64,000 nucleotides of DNA, from the NCBI GenBank assembly GCA_030693335.1, contig JAUYAU010000016.1, forward strand, positions 1 to 64,000, read 5' to 3'. The DNA comes from Sulfuricurvum sp. Lineage in GTDB: Bacteria > Campylobacterota > Campylobacteria > Campylobacterales > Sulfurimonadaceae. Under the pieces are notes generated by a model. That model did no database searches, had not been told where the DNA came from, and saw nothing but the letters and a program-made list of their open reading frames with translations. This document shows positions 7,362-16,242 of this stretch, one piece after another (positions within the stretch are counted from its first letter, which is position 1; every line of letters begins with the position of its first letter). Made by a program: the position numbers and the translations under genes.

Positions 7362-8132
7362 ATGAAAGTTGTATTGAGCATTGCAGGATCTGACAGCAGC
7401 GGTGGCGCTGGCATTCAAGCCGATCTAAAAACGTTTGAAGCGTTTGGCGTTTTTGGAACCTCTGCCATCACGGTACTCACGGCTCAAAATACGACAGGGG
7501 TTCAAGCGCTCCTGCCACTTGACGTCGATTTTATCGAGCAGCAAATCCAAAGTGTTCTGAGTGATTTTGACGTTGCGGCGATCAAAATCGGCATGCTGTA
7601 CGATACCGACATCATCCAAATGGTACACCGTATCATTGAGCCGCTCAACATTCCCATCGTTCTTGACCCTGTGTGCATTTCAAAAGCGGGATCACCCCTA
7701 CTCAAAGACGATGCGATCGATGCATTGCGCGAGTTGAGTCGTGTTGTCACCCTCTCAACCCCAAATTTGCATGAAGCATACCGACTTTTCGGATATAAAC
7801 CGGACGACAGAAACTCTCTTGCACAACTCGTCCAACACCCAACACCCGTTCTTATAAAGCATCATGTTAAGGACAACACCACATCGGATTTGCTCTATTT
7901 TGGTGACCAAAAACAAATTTTTAGTGCGCCGATGATCGATTCAACCTCTCAACACGGCACAGGATGTTCCTACTCCTCTGCCATAGCCGCCAATCTGGCT
8001 TTGGGTTTTAGCCTCGAAGCTTCCATCGAAAAAGCAAAGCATTTCATCACGAACGCTATTGTGCAAGCACCCCATATTGGTCACGGGCCAGGCCCTATCA
8101 ATCATAAAGCAGGAGGAAATCATGTCGCTTAA
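7362..8132 (+). CDS. thiD: Hydroxymethylpyrimidine/phosphomethylpyrimidine kinase
   Basis: 256 residues of the ribokinase-like fold. SIAGSDSSGGAGIQADLKTF is the ThiD signature near the N-terminus, and HGTGCSYSSAIAANLALG near the C-terminus is the anion hole and catalytic region. It phosphorylates HMP to HMP-P and HMP-PP in the cytoplasm. It starts 10 bases after the THI5-like gene and overlaps thiE by 11 bases, so the three are one operon. Confidence 0.93.
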   Translation: MKVVLSIAGSDSSGGAGIQADLKTFEAFGVFGTSAITVLTAQNTTGVQALLPLDVDFIEQQIQSVLSDFDVAAIKIGMLYDTDIIQMVHRIIEPLNIPIVLDPVCISKAGSPLLKDDAIDALRELSRVVTLSTPNLHEAYRLFGYKPDDRNSLAQLVQHPTPVLIKHHVKDNTTSDLLYFGDQKQIFSAPMIDSTSQHGTGCSYSSAIAANLALGFSLEASIEKAKHFITNAIVQAPHIGHGPGPINHKAGGNHVA

Positions 8133-8742
8133 AGGACTGTATGCCATAACCGATGAAAAACTCACCCCCGATGATACTGTTGTAGCTCAAGCTCAAACAG
8201 CTCTCCAGGCAGGGATAAAAATTCTTCAATATCGCAACAAAACAAACAGCGATGATGAAGTAGAAAATATTTGCATCGAACTGCAAGCGTTATGCAAAGC
8301 TCACGATGCCACTTTTATTATCGATGACAGACCTCATCTGGCACAAAAAATAAACGCCGATGGACTGCATATCGGTAAAGACGATATGAGTATTCAAGAA
8401 GCACGTGTTATTTTTCCTAAAGGGATTATCGGTGTTTCTTGCTACGGAAGCATTCGAAAAGCGCTGGAAGCCCAAAATGAGGGAGCCGATTATGTCGCTT
8501 TTGGATCGTTTTTTCACTCACCCACAAAACCTCATTCGGGGATTGTCTCGATGAGCGTGTTGGAAAAGGCCAAAGAGGCGTTATCTATCCCTATTTGTGC
8601 CATTGGGGGAATCAGTGTCACCAACATACATGAGATTTCCGCTCATACTCCGGATATGATCAGCGTCGTATCGGCGGTATTTGAAGGGGACATAAAAGAC
8701 AATATTGTCCAACTGACACAAGCCATGAAGGTTCCCCAATGA
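8122..8742 (+). CDS. thiE: Thiamine-phosphate synthase
   Basis: 206 residues of the TIM-barrel ThiE family: LYAITDE at the start, LQYRNK (diphosphate-binding), [29 protein letters not shown] and ICAIGGIS. It joins HMP-PP and thiazole phosphate to thiamine phosphate. The start was placed at the ATG at 8122 because AGGAGG lies at 8111-8116; an open frame continues upstream within thiD. It overlaps trpB by 4 bases (ATGA). Confidence 0.93.
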   Translation: MSLKGLYAITDEKLTPDDTVVAQAQTALQAGIKILQYRNKTNSDDEVENICIELQALCKAHDATFIIDDRPHLAQKINADGLHIGKDDMSIQEARVIFPKGIIGVSCYGSIRKALEAQNEGADYVAFGSFFHSPTKPHSGIVSMSVLEKAKEALSIPICAIGGISVTNIHEISAHTPDMISVVSAVFEGDIKDNIVQLTQAMKVPQ

Positions 8743-9953
8743 AATCTCTCAACGACTACATCCCCACTGCCTTTGATTTTGATCCTGACGAAACAGGACA
8801 TTTTGGAAAATTCGGAGGACGATTCGTCCCTGAAACACTGATGCCCGTGTTGATTGAACTTGACCGCGTTTACAAAGAACATCGTTTTGACCCGACTTTT
8901 TGGGCGGAGGTAAACGAGCTTTTACAGCATTACGTCGGTCGCCCCTCTCCGCTGTATTATGCCAAAAACATCTCTCAAGAGCTTGAAGCCTCGATCTACC
9001 TCAAGCGCGAAGACCTCAATCACACGGGAGCGCACAAAATTAATAACACCATCGCCCAAGGGCTTCTCGCCAAACGGATGGGAAAAAGAAAAGTAATTGC
9101 CGAAACAGGAGCAGGACAACATGGTGTAGCAACCGCTACCATCGCTGCACTCATGGGGTTAGAGTGTGAAATTTTCATGGGGGCAAAAGACGTTGAACGC
9201 CAAGAACTCAATGTCTTTAGAATGAAGCTTTTGGGAGCGAAAGTGCATTCCGTAACCTCAGGAAGCCAAACCCTAAAAGACGCGATGAACGATGCGATTC
9301 GTCACTGGGTCACTCATGCCCGCGATACCTTTTACATTATCGGCACCGCGGCGGGCCCCCACCCTTATCCGCTGATGGTACGTGATTTTCAAGCGATCAT
9401 CAGCTATGAGGCAAAAGCACAAATATTACAACAGCACGGAGCATTGCCCGATTATGTAGTTGCCTGTATCGGCGGCGGTTCAAATGCACTGGGGATGTTT
9501 GCCCATTTTATCAATGAAGATTCTGTCCAATGCATCGGAATCGAAGCAGGAGGGCATGGCCTGGAGAGCGGAAAACATGGGGCTAGTTTAGCACTTGGGC
9601 GTCCCGGTATTTTACACGGACAGCTCAGCTACCTCTTGCAAAGCGATGATGGACAGATTAATGAAGCGCACTCCATCTCCGCAGGTCTGGATTATCCGGG
9701 TATCGGTCCTGAACACTCCTATTTGATGGAAAAAGGCAAAGTGATGTACGACAGCGTTACCGATAAAGAAGCCATGGAAGCCTTTGTATGGCTCAGTCGT
9801 GCTGAGGGAATCGTCCCTGCATTTGAAAGCGCACATGCCATAGCGTATCTCAAAAATGTCAGAGAAACCATCAAAGGCAAAACACTCATTGTCAGCCTCT
9901 CAGGACGCGGAGACAAAGATATGATTCAAGCAATGAAGCTTTTAAAGCTGTAA
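8739..9953 (+). CDS. trpB: Tryptophan synthase beta chain
   Basis: 404 residues, the normal length of TrpB1. [14 protein letters not shown] carries the PLP lysine, [12 protein letters not shown] holds the catalytic glutamate region, and [10 protein letters not shown] binds the cofactor phosphate. It condenses indole with serine. No trpA is adjacent: the gene is translationally coupled to thiE instead, and trpF lies separately at 48936, so the trp genes are dispersed. Conserved motifs appear intact. Confidence 0.95.
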   Translation: MKSLNDYIPTAFDFDPDETGHFGKFGGRFVPETLMPVLIELDRVYKEHRFDPTFWAEVNELLQHYVGRPSPLYYAKNISQELEASIYLKREDLNHTGAHKINNTIAQGLLAKRMGKRKVIAETGAGQHGVATATIAALMGLECEIFMGAKDVERQELNVFRMKLLGAKVHSVTSGSQTLKDAMNDAIRHWVTHARDTFYIIGTAAGPHPYPLMVRDFQAIISYEAKAQILQQHGALPDYVVACIGGGSNALGMFAHFINEDSVQCIGIEAGGHGLESGKHGASLALGRPGILHGQLSYLLQSDDGQINEAHSISAGLDYPGIGPEHSYLMEKGKVMYDSVTDKEAMEAFVWLSRAEGIVPAFESAHAIAYLKNVRETIKGKTLIVSLSGRGDKDMIQAMKLLKL

Positions 9954-9981
9954 AAATCAAAAAATAACTTAGGAGAAAATA

Positions 9982-10080
9982 ATGAGTAAAACATCACAAG
10001 AATATCTTTTAACGGTACTCCTTTGTTCTGTCGCCATTGTCTTCGTATCGCTTAATTTTATTTGGAGTGGGTCTTTTTGA
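9982..10080 (+). CDS. 32-residue single-pass membrane peptide
   Basis: An ATG with an AGGAGA ribosome-binding site opens a 32-codon frame: MSKTSQEYLLTVLLCSVAIV and then FVSLNFIWSGSF. Residues about 8-26 form one membrane helix. Its stop overlaps the TTG start of the flavin oxidoreductase (TTGA), so it is positioned as the first gene of that operon. No family is recognised. The good ribosome-binding site and coupling argue that it is translated. Confidence 0.6.
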   Translation: MSKTSQEYLLTVLLCSVAIVFVSLNFIWSGSF

Positions 10081-11513
10081 TTCGAGAATACGCGATCATC
10101 GGTGGCGGTATCGGAGGATGTTCCATTGCTGCATTGCTCAATGCCAAAGGCCATGATGTCGTGCTCATCGAAAAAGAACCCTCACTTGGCGGATGTGCTT
10201 CCACATTTTTACACCGTGGTAATCGCTACAATGCAGGAGCAACTACCATCTCAGGCTATCACGAAGGCGGTATTGTCCGTCGTATATTTGATGTGGTAGG
10301 AATTACTCCTGATGTCATCTCAACAGACCCTGCCATCACAATCATCCAAGGAGATAAATCGTGTGTCCGTTATCGCGATTTGGAACGTTTTATTCGTGAA
10401 ATCGAGACCTTTTATTCCCACGATAAACATCGAAAATTTTGGACTCTCGTACACACTCTTGGCATTGCTTTTTATGAGATGCAAGGGTATTATTACTCCA
10501 ACCAATCCGGTTTGATGAAAATACGTTCGCTTACGAGTCTGTATCCGATGCTCAAACGCTTTTGGAGATATCTTTTTGGAAATGCCCGCGATTTCATTAT
10601 ACGATTTTACGGCACCGTATCCTCGCAATACCTCGACTTTCTGGACGCACAAATTTTGATCGTCGCGCAAGCCACCAGCGACAAAGTCAACTTTTTTACC
10701 GCGGCATTATCTCTTGGGTATACCTTCAATGAAACCCACTACCCCGTAGGGGGAATGGGAGCCGTGTGCACGTCGTTGACCTCTAAAATTCTCGATGTTC
10801 GAACACGTTGCCTTGTCATCTCTATTACCAAAGAAAACGACATTTATACCCTCACCACACCGCAAGGAACCATCCAATGCAAAAATCTCATTATGGGAAC
10901 CTCTCACTATGAAAGTTCACAATGGTTTAGTGATCCGAGCATCAAAAAGTACTATCAAAAATACGAAAAACGCAACAATCACCAAAGTGCCTTTGTCCTC
11001 TATATGACCATCAAAACACCTACCCCCTATCACCACCATTATCAACTCATTTCAGAAACAATTGTCCCGTACACCCTTTCAAAATCCCTGTTTGTCTCAT
11101 TTAGCGATCCCAATGATACACTCATTGCTCCTGTAGGGTCTTATCGTATCACCGCCTCCATCCATACCGATACCCGATTTTGGACACAGCTTTCCAAAGC
11201 GCACTACCGTGATCAAAAAAAGGAACTTCAAAACCTCCTTCAACAGTGGATTTGTGATAAACTTGGCGTACAAAACGAAGAAATTGTGGAGTGTTTTGCC
11301 GCGACACCCAAAACATTCGGCCGATACATCAATCGCACTCAACTAGGAGGAAACGCTTTGACCCTCTCCAATTTTCTTCCCCGCTTGCCTTCCAACGACA
11401 CCCCAATCAAAGGGCTTTATCAAGTAGGAGACACGGCTTATGCCGCGCAAGGATGGCCGGGTGTCGTCATGGGGGCATTTAATTGCATGAGGATGATAAA
11501 TGGGAAACATTGA
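10077..11513 (+). CDS. FAD-dependent oxidoreductase, phytoene desaturase/CrtISO-like
   Basis: 478 residues from the TTG at 10077, chosen because GGAGTGGG lies upstream and the stop of the small peptide overlaps it. An N-terminal Rossmann motif (YAIIGGGIGGCSIAALLNAK) is followed by EKEPSLGGCASTF, as in carotenoid isomerases and desaturases; YPVGGMGAV lies mid-protein, and GLYQVGDTAYAAQGWPGVVM is the C-terminal FAD-binding motif. Substrate unknown. No phytoene synthase or other carotenoid gene is near, so the target may be another unsaturated lipid. It precedes LytS/LytTR, lipocalin and SRPBCC genes with overlaps. Confidence 0.8.
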   Translation: MIREYAIIGGGIGGCSIAALLNAKGHDVVLIEKEPSLGGCASTFLHRGNRYNAGATTISGYHEGGIVRRIFDVVGITPDVISTDPAITIIQGDKSCVRYRDLERFIREIETFYSHDKHRKFWTLVHTLGIAFYEMQGYYYSNQSGLMKIRSLTSLYPMLKRFWRYLFGNARDFIIRFYGTVSSQYLDFLDAQILIVAQATSDKVNFFTAALSLGYTFNETHYPVGGMGAVCTSLTSKILDVRTRCLVISITKENDIYTLTTPQGTIQCKNLIMGTSHYESSQWFSDPSIKKYYQKYEKRNNHQSAFVLYMTIKTPTPYHHHYQLISETIVPYTLSKSLFVSFSDPNDTLIAPVGSYRITASIHTDTRFWTQLSKAHYRDQKKELQNLLQQWICDKLGVQNEEIVECFAATPKTFGRYINRTQLGGNALTLSNFLPRLPSNDTPIKGLYQVGDTAYAAQGWPGVVMGAFNCMRMINGKH

Positions 11514-12522
11514 ACTCAAAATCACCCGTTACGACTGGCTGGGTGTTTTAATCATCGGGGTATCTTTTTCGACACTGCTATCCCTGTTTGGTTATTATTT
11601 GCTTGGTTTATCTACTTTTCGCGGTGCGCTCTTTGGTCTTGCATTGGGGTTTTTTATTACAACATTTTCGTTAGCTTTTATCACCTATATGAACCGTTAC
11701 CTTCTTCCCCGTATCGATAAAAAATGGTGGAATACCATCGCAGCGTTCTTTTCATTTCTCGCTGGATTTTTGGGAACCATTAGCACGTACTATGCCTTTC
11801 AATACAGTGCGATTGCAGTCATTGAAATTTTTGCCATTCATCCGTTTCAAAGCGCATCCATCATCGGTTTACTCACCTATCTCATGGGAGCCTTGATCTA
11901 CCGTTTTGTTAAAACACGCAATGAAAAAGAGCAGATGGACATTCTTTTTACCCAAAGCCGTGTCAATTCACTGGAAACACAGCTTAACCCTCACTTTTTG
12001 CACAATGCCCTCAACTCCCTCGCAGAGCTCATCCACCAAGACCCACTCAAAGCAGAAGCAGCCGTGATTAAAATATCCGCTTTTTTACGCAACACCATGG
12101 CCGAAACCCCCCTCATCACTTTGACCCGTGAAATACGCAATGCAAGCGACTACATTGAACTTGAAAACATCCGTTTTAATGGAAAAATTCAACTCCATAT
12201 TGAAAATGATGAAACACTCACAAATATTCTCGTACCAAAATTCTCCATTCAGCTTCTGTGTGAAAATGCGATAAAACATGGGATGAAGAATACAACAGAT
12301 CCCTTCGAAATCACTCTGTGCAGTTTTAGGGACAATGGCATACACATAGAGGTATCCAATAACGGAAAAGAGATTACCTCCACCGCCTTTGGTATCGGTT
12401 TATCCAATCTTCAAGAGCGTTTAGCGCATTTGTGCCAGGGAAAGATAACCGTAAAACATCTCAATCCCCCCACTTACGCAATCACATTAAAGGAGATTTA
12501 TGAATTTTCTCATCGTCGATGA
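11500..12522 (+). CDS. LytS-type membrane sensor histidine kinase
   Basis: 340 residues. Four hydrophobic segments occupy about 14-135, followed by a His_kinase (LytS/YehU) domain: the H-box LNPHFLHNALN (phospho-His about 165), the N-box LCENAIKHG (about 253-261) and a GIGLSNLQERL G-box. No extracytoplasmic sensor domain is seen, so the stimulus is probably sensed within the membrane. It overlaps the flavin oxidoreductase gene by 14 bases and its response regulator by 23, an unusually tight arrangement. Confidence 0.88.
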   Translation: MGNIELKITRYDWLGVLIIGVSFSTLLSLFGYYLLGLSTFRGALFGLALGFFITTFSLAFITYMNRYLLPRIDKKWWNTIAAFFSFLAGFLGTISTYYAFQYSAIAVIEIFAIHPFQSASIIGLLTYLMGALIYRFVKTRNEKEQMDILFTQSRVNSLETQLNPHFLHNALNSLAELIHQDPLKAEAAVIKISAFLRNTMAETPLITLTREIRNASDYIELENIRFNGKIQLHIENDETLTNILVPKFSIQLLCENAIKHGMKNTTDPFEITLCSFRDNGIHIEVSNNGKEITSTAFGIGLSNLQERLAHLCQGKITVKHLNPPTYAITLKEIYEFSHRR

Positions 12523-13198
12523 TGAACCGCTTGCCATTACACGTCTAACACGGTTGCTGACTGCTCTTGGTCACACGTCAATCTCTGCGGCTTCAAGTGG
12601 CCAAGAAGCACTTGAATATGCCTCACAGCAAACATTTGATATTGCTTTTTTGGACATTTCAATGGCGCAAATGGATGGTATTGAGTTGGGATACGCCTTG
12701 CGTTACGCGCATGAGAATTTGGCAATTATCTATCAAACCGCGTATGACCATCATGCCCTCAAAGCATTCGATGTGGGTGCGGTGGATTATTTGCTCAAAC
12801 CCTATACGCTTGAAGCCCTAGAACGAGCCATTGAGCGTGTCACGACTAAAAATACCCCTCAAAAACTCAGACTCCTGTCGAAAGCTGGAGAAAACCATTA
12901 CCTGCTTTCTCCGCAAGAGCTTTACTACGTCAAAGCCGATTTATCCGAAGTGATTTTTCGCTCCAGCGAGGGATTTTCGTATTACCCCAAAAAAATATCC
13001 GATGTCGAAGCACTCCTTGAACCTCACGGCTTTTTGCGGATTCATCGCTCCTACCTCATCAATCTCAATCGTGTCAAAGAGATGGAGACAATCGACCAAA
13101 GCCGTATCAGCTTCAGCTTTGATGGGATTAAAGAGACCATTGAAAGCTCCAAAGACGGAGCCAAAAATTTTCGCCATTTATTTAAATCAAACACCTAA
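12500..13198 (+). CDS. LytTR-family response regulator
   Basis: 232 residues. The receiver domain has the acidic pair in IVDDEP, phospho-Asp52 in AFLDIS, and the conserved Thr and Lys (YQTAYDHH, DYLLKPY). The LytTR DNA-binding domain runs from about 135 to 225 (FLRIHRSYLINLNRV, the typical motif). It pairs with the LytS kinase upstream. LytTR proteins bind direct repeats near promoters; no clear repeat pair was found in the short intergenic gaps of this cassette. Confidence 0.9.
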   Translation: MNFLIVDDEPLAITRLTRLLTALGHTSISAASSGQEALEYASQQTFDIAFLDISMAQMDGIELGYALRYAHENLAIIYQTAYDHHALKAFDVGAVDYLLKPYTLEALERAIERVTTKNTPQKLRLLSKAGENHYLLSPQELYYVKADLSEVIFRSSEGFSYYPKKISDVEALLEPHGFLRIHRSYLINLNRVKEMETIDQSRISFSFDGIKETIESSKDGAKNFRHLFKSNT

Positions 13199-13210
13199 GG
13201 GGATTACCAC

Positions 13211-13753
13211 ATGCACTACTTAATGACGTTTATCTTTACGATTTTTATGCTCTGGGGATGCAGTACCTCCAAACCTGCACCGCTTCAGACTGTGAATGCT
13301 TTGGATCTCAAACAGTATCAAGGGAAATGGTATGAAATCGCTCGCTATGAAAACCATTTTGAAAAGGGGTGCGTAGGAGCCACTGCCGACTATGCCCTGC
13401 AAAGTGATCACGTAGCCGTTACCAACAGTTGCTACGATGCCCAAGGGACCATGACCGCGCAAGCACAAGGCAAAGCCTATGCTGTTGAAAATTCTCAAAA
13501 CACAAAACTGCGCGTTACTTTCTTTTGGCCTTTTTTCGGCGATTACTGGGTGCTCATGATGGGGGACGATTATGAATACAGTGTGGTAGGCGATCCATCA
13601 CGCAAATACCTATGGATTCTCTCTCGCACCGCAACGATTAGCGACTCGGATCGCAAAACGATTCTTTCAAAATTACCTGAATTTGGGTACAGCAGTGATC
13701 TGCTTTATTGGACTGATCCAAAAGCCTACCCAACTGCAAAGAGCATACCATGA
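13211..13753 (+). CDS. blc: Lipocalin (Blc-like) lipoprotein
   Basis: 180 residues. The signal peptide ends in a lipobox-like MLWGC (Cys17), so it is probably lipidated and held in the outer membrane or periplasm. The lipocalin signature QGKWYEIARYENHFEKGC follows, with TADYAL and KYLWILSRT strand motifs. Bacterial lipocalins bind fatty acids or lysophospholipids and respond to envelope stress. It sits 12 bases after the response regulator and overlaps the SRPBCC gene by 4 bases. Confidence 0.92.
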   Translation: MHYLMTFIFTIFMLWGCSTSKPAPLQTVNALDLKQYQGKWYEIARYENHFEKGCVGATADYALQSDHVAVTNSCYDAQGTMTAQAQGKAYAVENSQNTKLRVTFFWPFFGDYWVLMMGDDYEYSVVGDPSRKYLWILSRTATISDSDRKTILSKLPEFGYSSDLLYWTDPKAYPTAKSIP

Positions 13754-14229
13754 AGTTGCATACTCTCAAATATTCGTGTTTATTAACAGCATCCCAAGAA
13801 GCGGTGTGTCAGTTTCACACCGACACCCACAATCTCCCACTTATCACACCTCCATGGATTGGGGTAACCATCGTCCAAATGGATACCCCTATGATTGAAG
13901 ACTCGCATGTCATTTTGGACATCAAACGCTACGGTTTAACAACCCGATGGACTATGCAAATTGAAAAACTTTCCCCTCCCGATACGATCATTGACCTGAT
14001 GATCTCTGGACCCTTTACCTTTTTTCGACACGAGCGCCGATTCATAGCCATTAGCGAGAATGAAACCCGCATGGATGAGACCCTTGCCTTTTGCCTTCCA
14101 TTAGGCTGGATTGGAAATCTCTTGGCTCCGTTTATCAAAAAAGAGATGGATAAAATGTTTGCCTATCGCCATAATGCGACACAAAATTATTTTTCTCCTA
14201 TGATTCATTTCAGCCCAGTTGGATTATAA
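13750..14229 (+). CDS. SRPBCC (START-like) ligand-binding protein
   Basis: 159 residues with the SRPBCC layout: an N-terminal strand, QFHTDTHNLPLITPPW, the I.DL.I.GPF..F.HER motif and a long C-terminal helix with FAYRHNATQNYF, like the YRH..T ending of this family. The fold has a hydrophobic pocket for lipids, polyketides or similar. Coupled to the lipocalin gene and the last gene of the cassette, so a shared hydrophobic ligand is plausible. No active site is evident. Confidence 0.72.
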   Translation: MKLHTLKYSCLLTASQEAVCQFHTDTHNLPLITPPWIGVTIVQMDTPMIEDSHVILDIKRYGLTTRWTMQIEKLSPPDTIIDLMISGPFTFFRHERRFIAISENETRMDETLAFCLPLGWIGNLLAPFIKKEMDKMFAYRHNATQNYFSPMIHFSPVGL

Positions 14230-14230
14230 T
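14225..14230 (+). promoter_or_regulatory. -10 box for the potassium-uptake genes
   Basis: TATAAT overlaps the stop codon of the SRPBCC gene, about 65 bases before the first ATG of the KtrB-like gene. No good -35 is visible, which is common in Campylobacterota promoters. Confidence 0.4.
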
Positions 14231-14296
14231 GGTTTGAATTAAATTAACATACTTGAAGGATATTTCACGCAATCGCAAGACATTAAAATCATTTTT

Positions 14297-15595
14297 ATGA
14301 GTTTTGTTATCCTCATTGGCATTGGGGCGATGTTGTTGATGCTTCCCTTCGCTCATAATGGCAGTCTCTCCCTCATCGATGCAATTTTTACCGCTACATC
14401 TGCAGTATGCGTAACAGGACTGATTGTCAAAGACACCCCTGTCGATTTCACCACTTTCGGGCATGTCATTATCCTCTCCATGATTCAAATTGGGGGGATC
14501 GGGTATATGACGGCAGTCACTTTTATGGCACTTATGCGCCGTCAAAAACTCACCTACCGTGATCGTCTTATTCTCAAAGAATCCCTTAATTATCCTGGGA
14601 TGAGTGGAATATTCCGCTTTTTAAAAATTGTTTTTGCCAGTATCGTTATCATCGAATTGGCAGGTGCTTTTATCCTAACGATGCGATTTTGGGTGGATAT
14701 GCCGTTTGAAAAGGCTTTATGGTTTGGTTTTTTTCATTCCATATCGGCGTTTAACAATGCAGGTTTTTCCCTCTTCAGCGATAATATGATGGCCTTTAAA
14801 GGGGATCTTGTTGTCAACCTCACCATACCGATTCTCATTATTTTGGGCGGACTTGGGTATTTGGTACTCCTAGAGCTTTACAACTATCGCAAAAAATCAT
14901 TGACCAGGCTTTCAACGCATACGAAAATCGTCTTATGGACATCGGGGTTACTGATTTTGGGAGGGATGATCATTATCCTCACCCTCGAATGGAACAATCA
15001 TAAATTGTTTGGTGATGCGGATGCATGGCACAAAATCTTGATTGCGTGGTTTGCATCGGTCAACTATCGCACAGCAGGTTTTAACACTATTGATTTTTCA
15101 CTCATGAATGATTCGGATCTCTTTTTTGGAACTATCTTTATGATGACAGGGGGAAGTCCGGGGGGAACAGCCGGAGGTATCAAAACAACGGTCGTAGCCC
15201 TTGCAGCTATCGGTGTTTGGTACACACTGCGCGGCCAGACAAATCCTCACATCTTCCGCAGAAGCCTTAGCGCCTATCAAATCAATAAAGCATATGCCAT
15301 TATTGCCATTGCCACTTTTTATGTTTTGATCTCTACCGTTATTTTAAATGAAAGCGAAAGGCTCTCCTTTATCCGTACCCTCTTTGAAACCTGTTCTGCA
15401 TTCGGAACAGTGGGAATTTCAACAGGTAATGGAGGAGTTCTCAGCTACAGTGCAAACTTTGACACACTAGGGAAGCTCAACATTATTTTATTGATGCTCA
15501 TGGGGAGGATCGGTGTTTTCGCTTTCACCGTTGTTATCGTGGGAAAAGCAGTACAAAGCCGTATTAAATATGCAGAAGGAAAGGTCGTTATATGA
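14297..15595 (+). CDS. ktrB: KtrB/TrkH-family potassium channel subunit
   Basis: At least 432 residues. All four pore-loop motifs are present: AVCVTGL, FNNAGFS, NYRTAGFN and GTVGISTG, plus the intramembrane loop TGGSPGGTAGG. It moves K+ across the inner membrane under control of the RCK subunit encoded next. Start problem: in-frame, family-like residues (SQDIKIIF) continue upstream of the first ATG, but no ATG, GTG or TTG is found in that frame before the stop. A GAAGGA site precedes an ACG. Either a rare start is used or the N-terminus is short. Confidence 0.9.
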   Translation: MSFVILIGIGAMLLMLPFAHNGSLSLIDAIFTATSAVCVTGLIVKDTPVDFTTFGHVIILSMIQIGGIGYMTAVTFMALMRRQKLTYRDRLILKESLNYPGMSGIFRFLKIVFASIVIIELAGAFILTMRFWVDMPFEKALWFGFFHSISAFNNAGFSLFSDNMMAFKGDLVVNLTIPILIILGGLGYLVLLELYNYRKKSLTRLSTHTKIVLWTSGLLILGGMIIILTLEWNNHKLFGDADAWHKILIAWFASVNYRTAGFNTIDFSLMNDSDLFFGTIFMMTGGSPGGTAGGIKTTVVALAAIGVWYTLRGQTNPHIFRRSLSAYQINKAYAIIAIATFYVLISTVILNESERLSFIRTLFETCSAFGTVGISTGNGGVLSYSANFDTLGKLNIILLMLMGRIGVFAFTVVIVGKAVQSRIKYAEGKVVI

Positions 15596-16239
15596 CGTAT
15601 GTTGTTATTGGATTAGGAAAATTTGGATTTCATGTTGCCAAGGGATTGGCACAACAGGGAGAGAGTGTTATTGCCATCGACAACGATGAGGAAAAAGTTC
15701 GCGATATCAACGAATTTGTCCAAGATGCCATTATGCTTGATTCTACGGATATTCGTGCTCTTCGTGAAGCGGGAATTGGAGATGCAGAAATCGCAATAGT
15801 CAGTATTGGTGAGCATATTGAAGCCAGTATTCTAACCGTTATGGCTCTTAAAGAATTGGGTATCGAAACCGTTATGGCTAAAGCCATTACCCAAGTACAC
15901 GGACAGATTCTTTCCAAGCTCGGTGCTGCCAAAGTCATCTATCCAGAGATGGAATCGGCTAAAAAATTGGTTAAAAAAATTGTTGCAAACATGCTGTACG
16001 AAACCATTGATCTCTCCATCACAATGAAAATCGCCAAAATGACCGTTCCTGCTTTCTGGGTCGGAACTTCCATCCTTTCCCCTATTTTCGAAGATGAATA
16101 CGAGGTCAAAGCCATTGCTTACAAACATCAGGGAGAATGGCATACTTCATTTGAGCAGGACGATATTCTCGAGAAGGGAGACATCCTTGTTGTTTTGGGA
16201 AATAGCAGCAATATCGAAGCGCTCAGTAAAAAAGTATAG
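15592..16239 (+). CDS. ktrA: KtrA/TrkA-type RCK regulatory subunit
   Basis: 215 residues, the single-RCK size of KtrA. The N-terminal Rossmann motif GLGKFGFHVAKGLA and the acidic end of strand 2 (VIAIDND) bind nucleotide. A C-terminal RCK_C domain (about 135-213) ends with DILVVLGNSSNIEAL. It gates the membrane subunit in response to nucleotides. Its ATG overlaps the ktrB stop (ATGA), so the two are made together. Confidence 0.92.
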   Translation: MTYVVIGLGKFGFHVAKGLAQQGESVIAIDNDEEKVRDINEFVQDAIMLDSTDIRALREAGIGDAEIAIVSIGEHIEASILTVMALKELGIETVMAKAITQVHGQILSKLGAAKVIYPEMESAKKLVKKIVANMLYETIDLSITMKIAKMTVPAFWVGTSILSPIFEDEYEVKAIAYKHQGEWHTSFEQDDILEKGDILVVLGNSSNIEALSKKV

Positions 16240-16242
16240 TCT

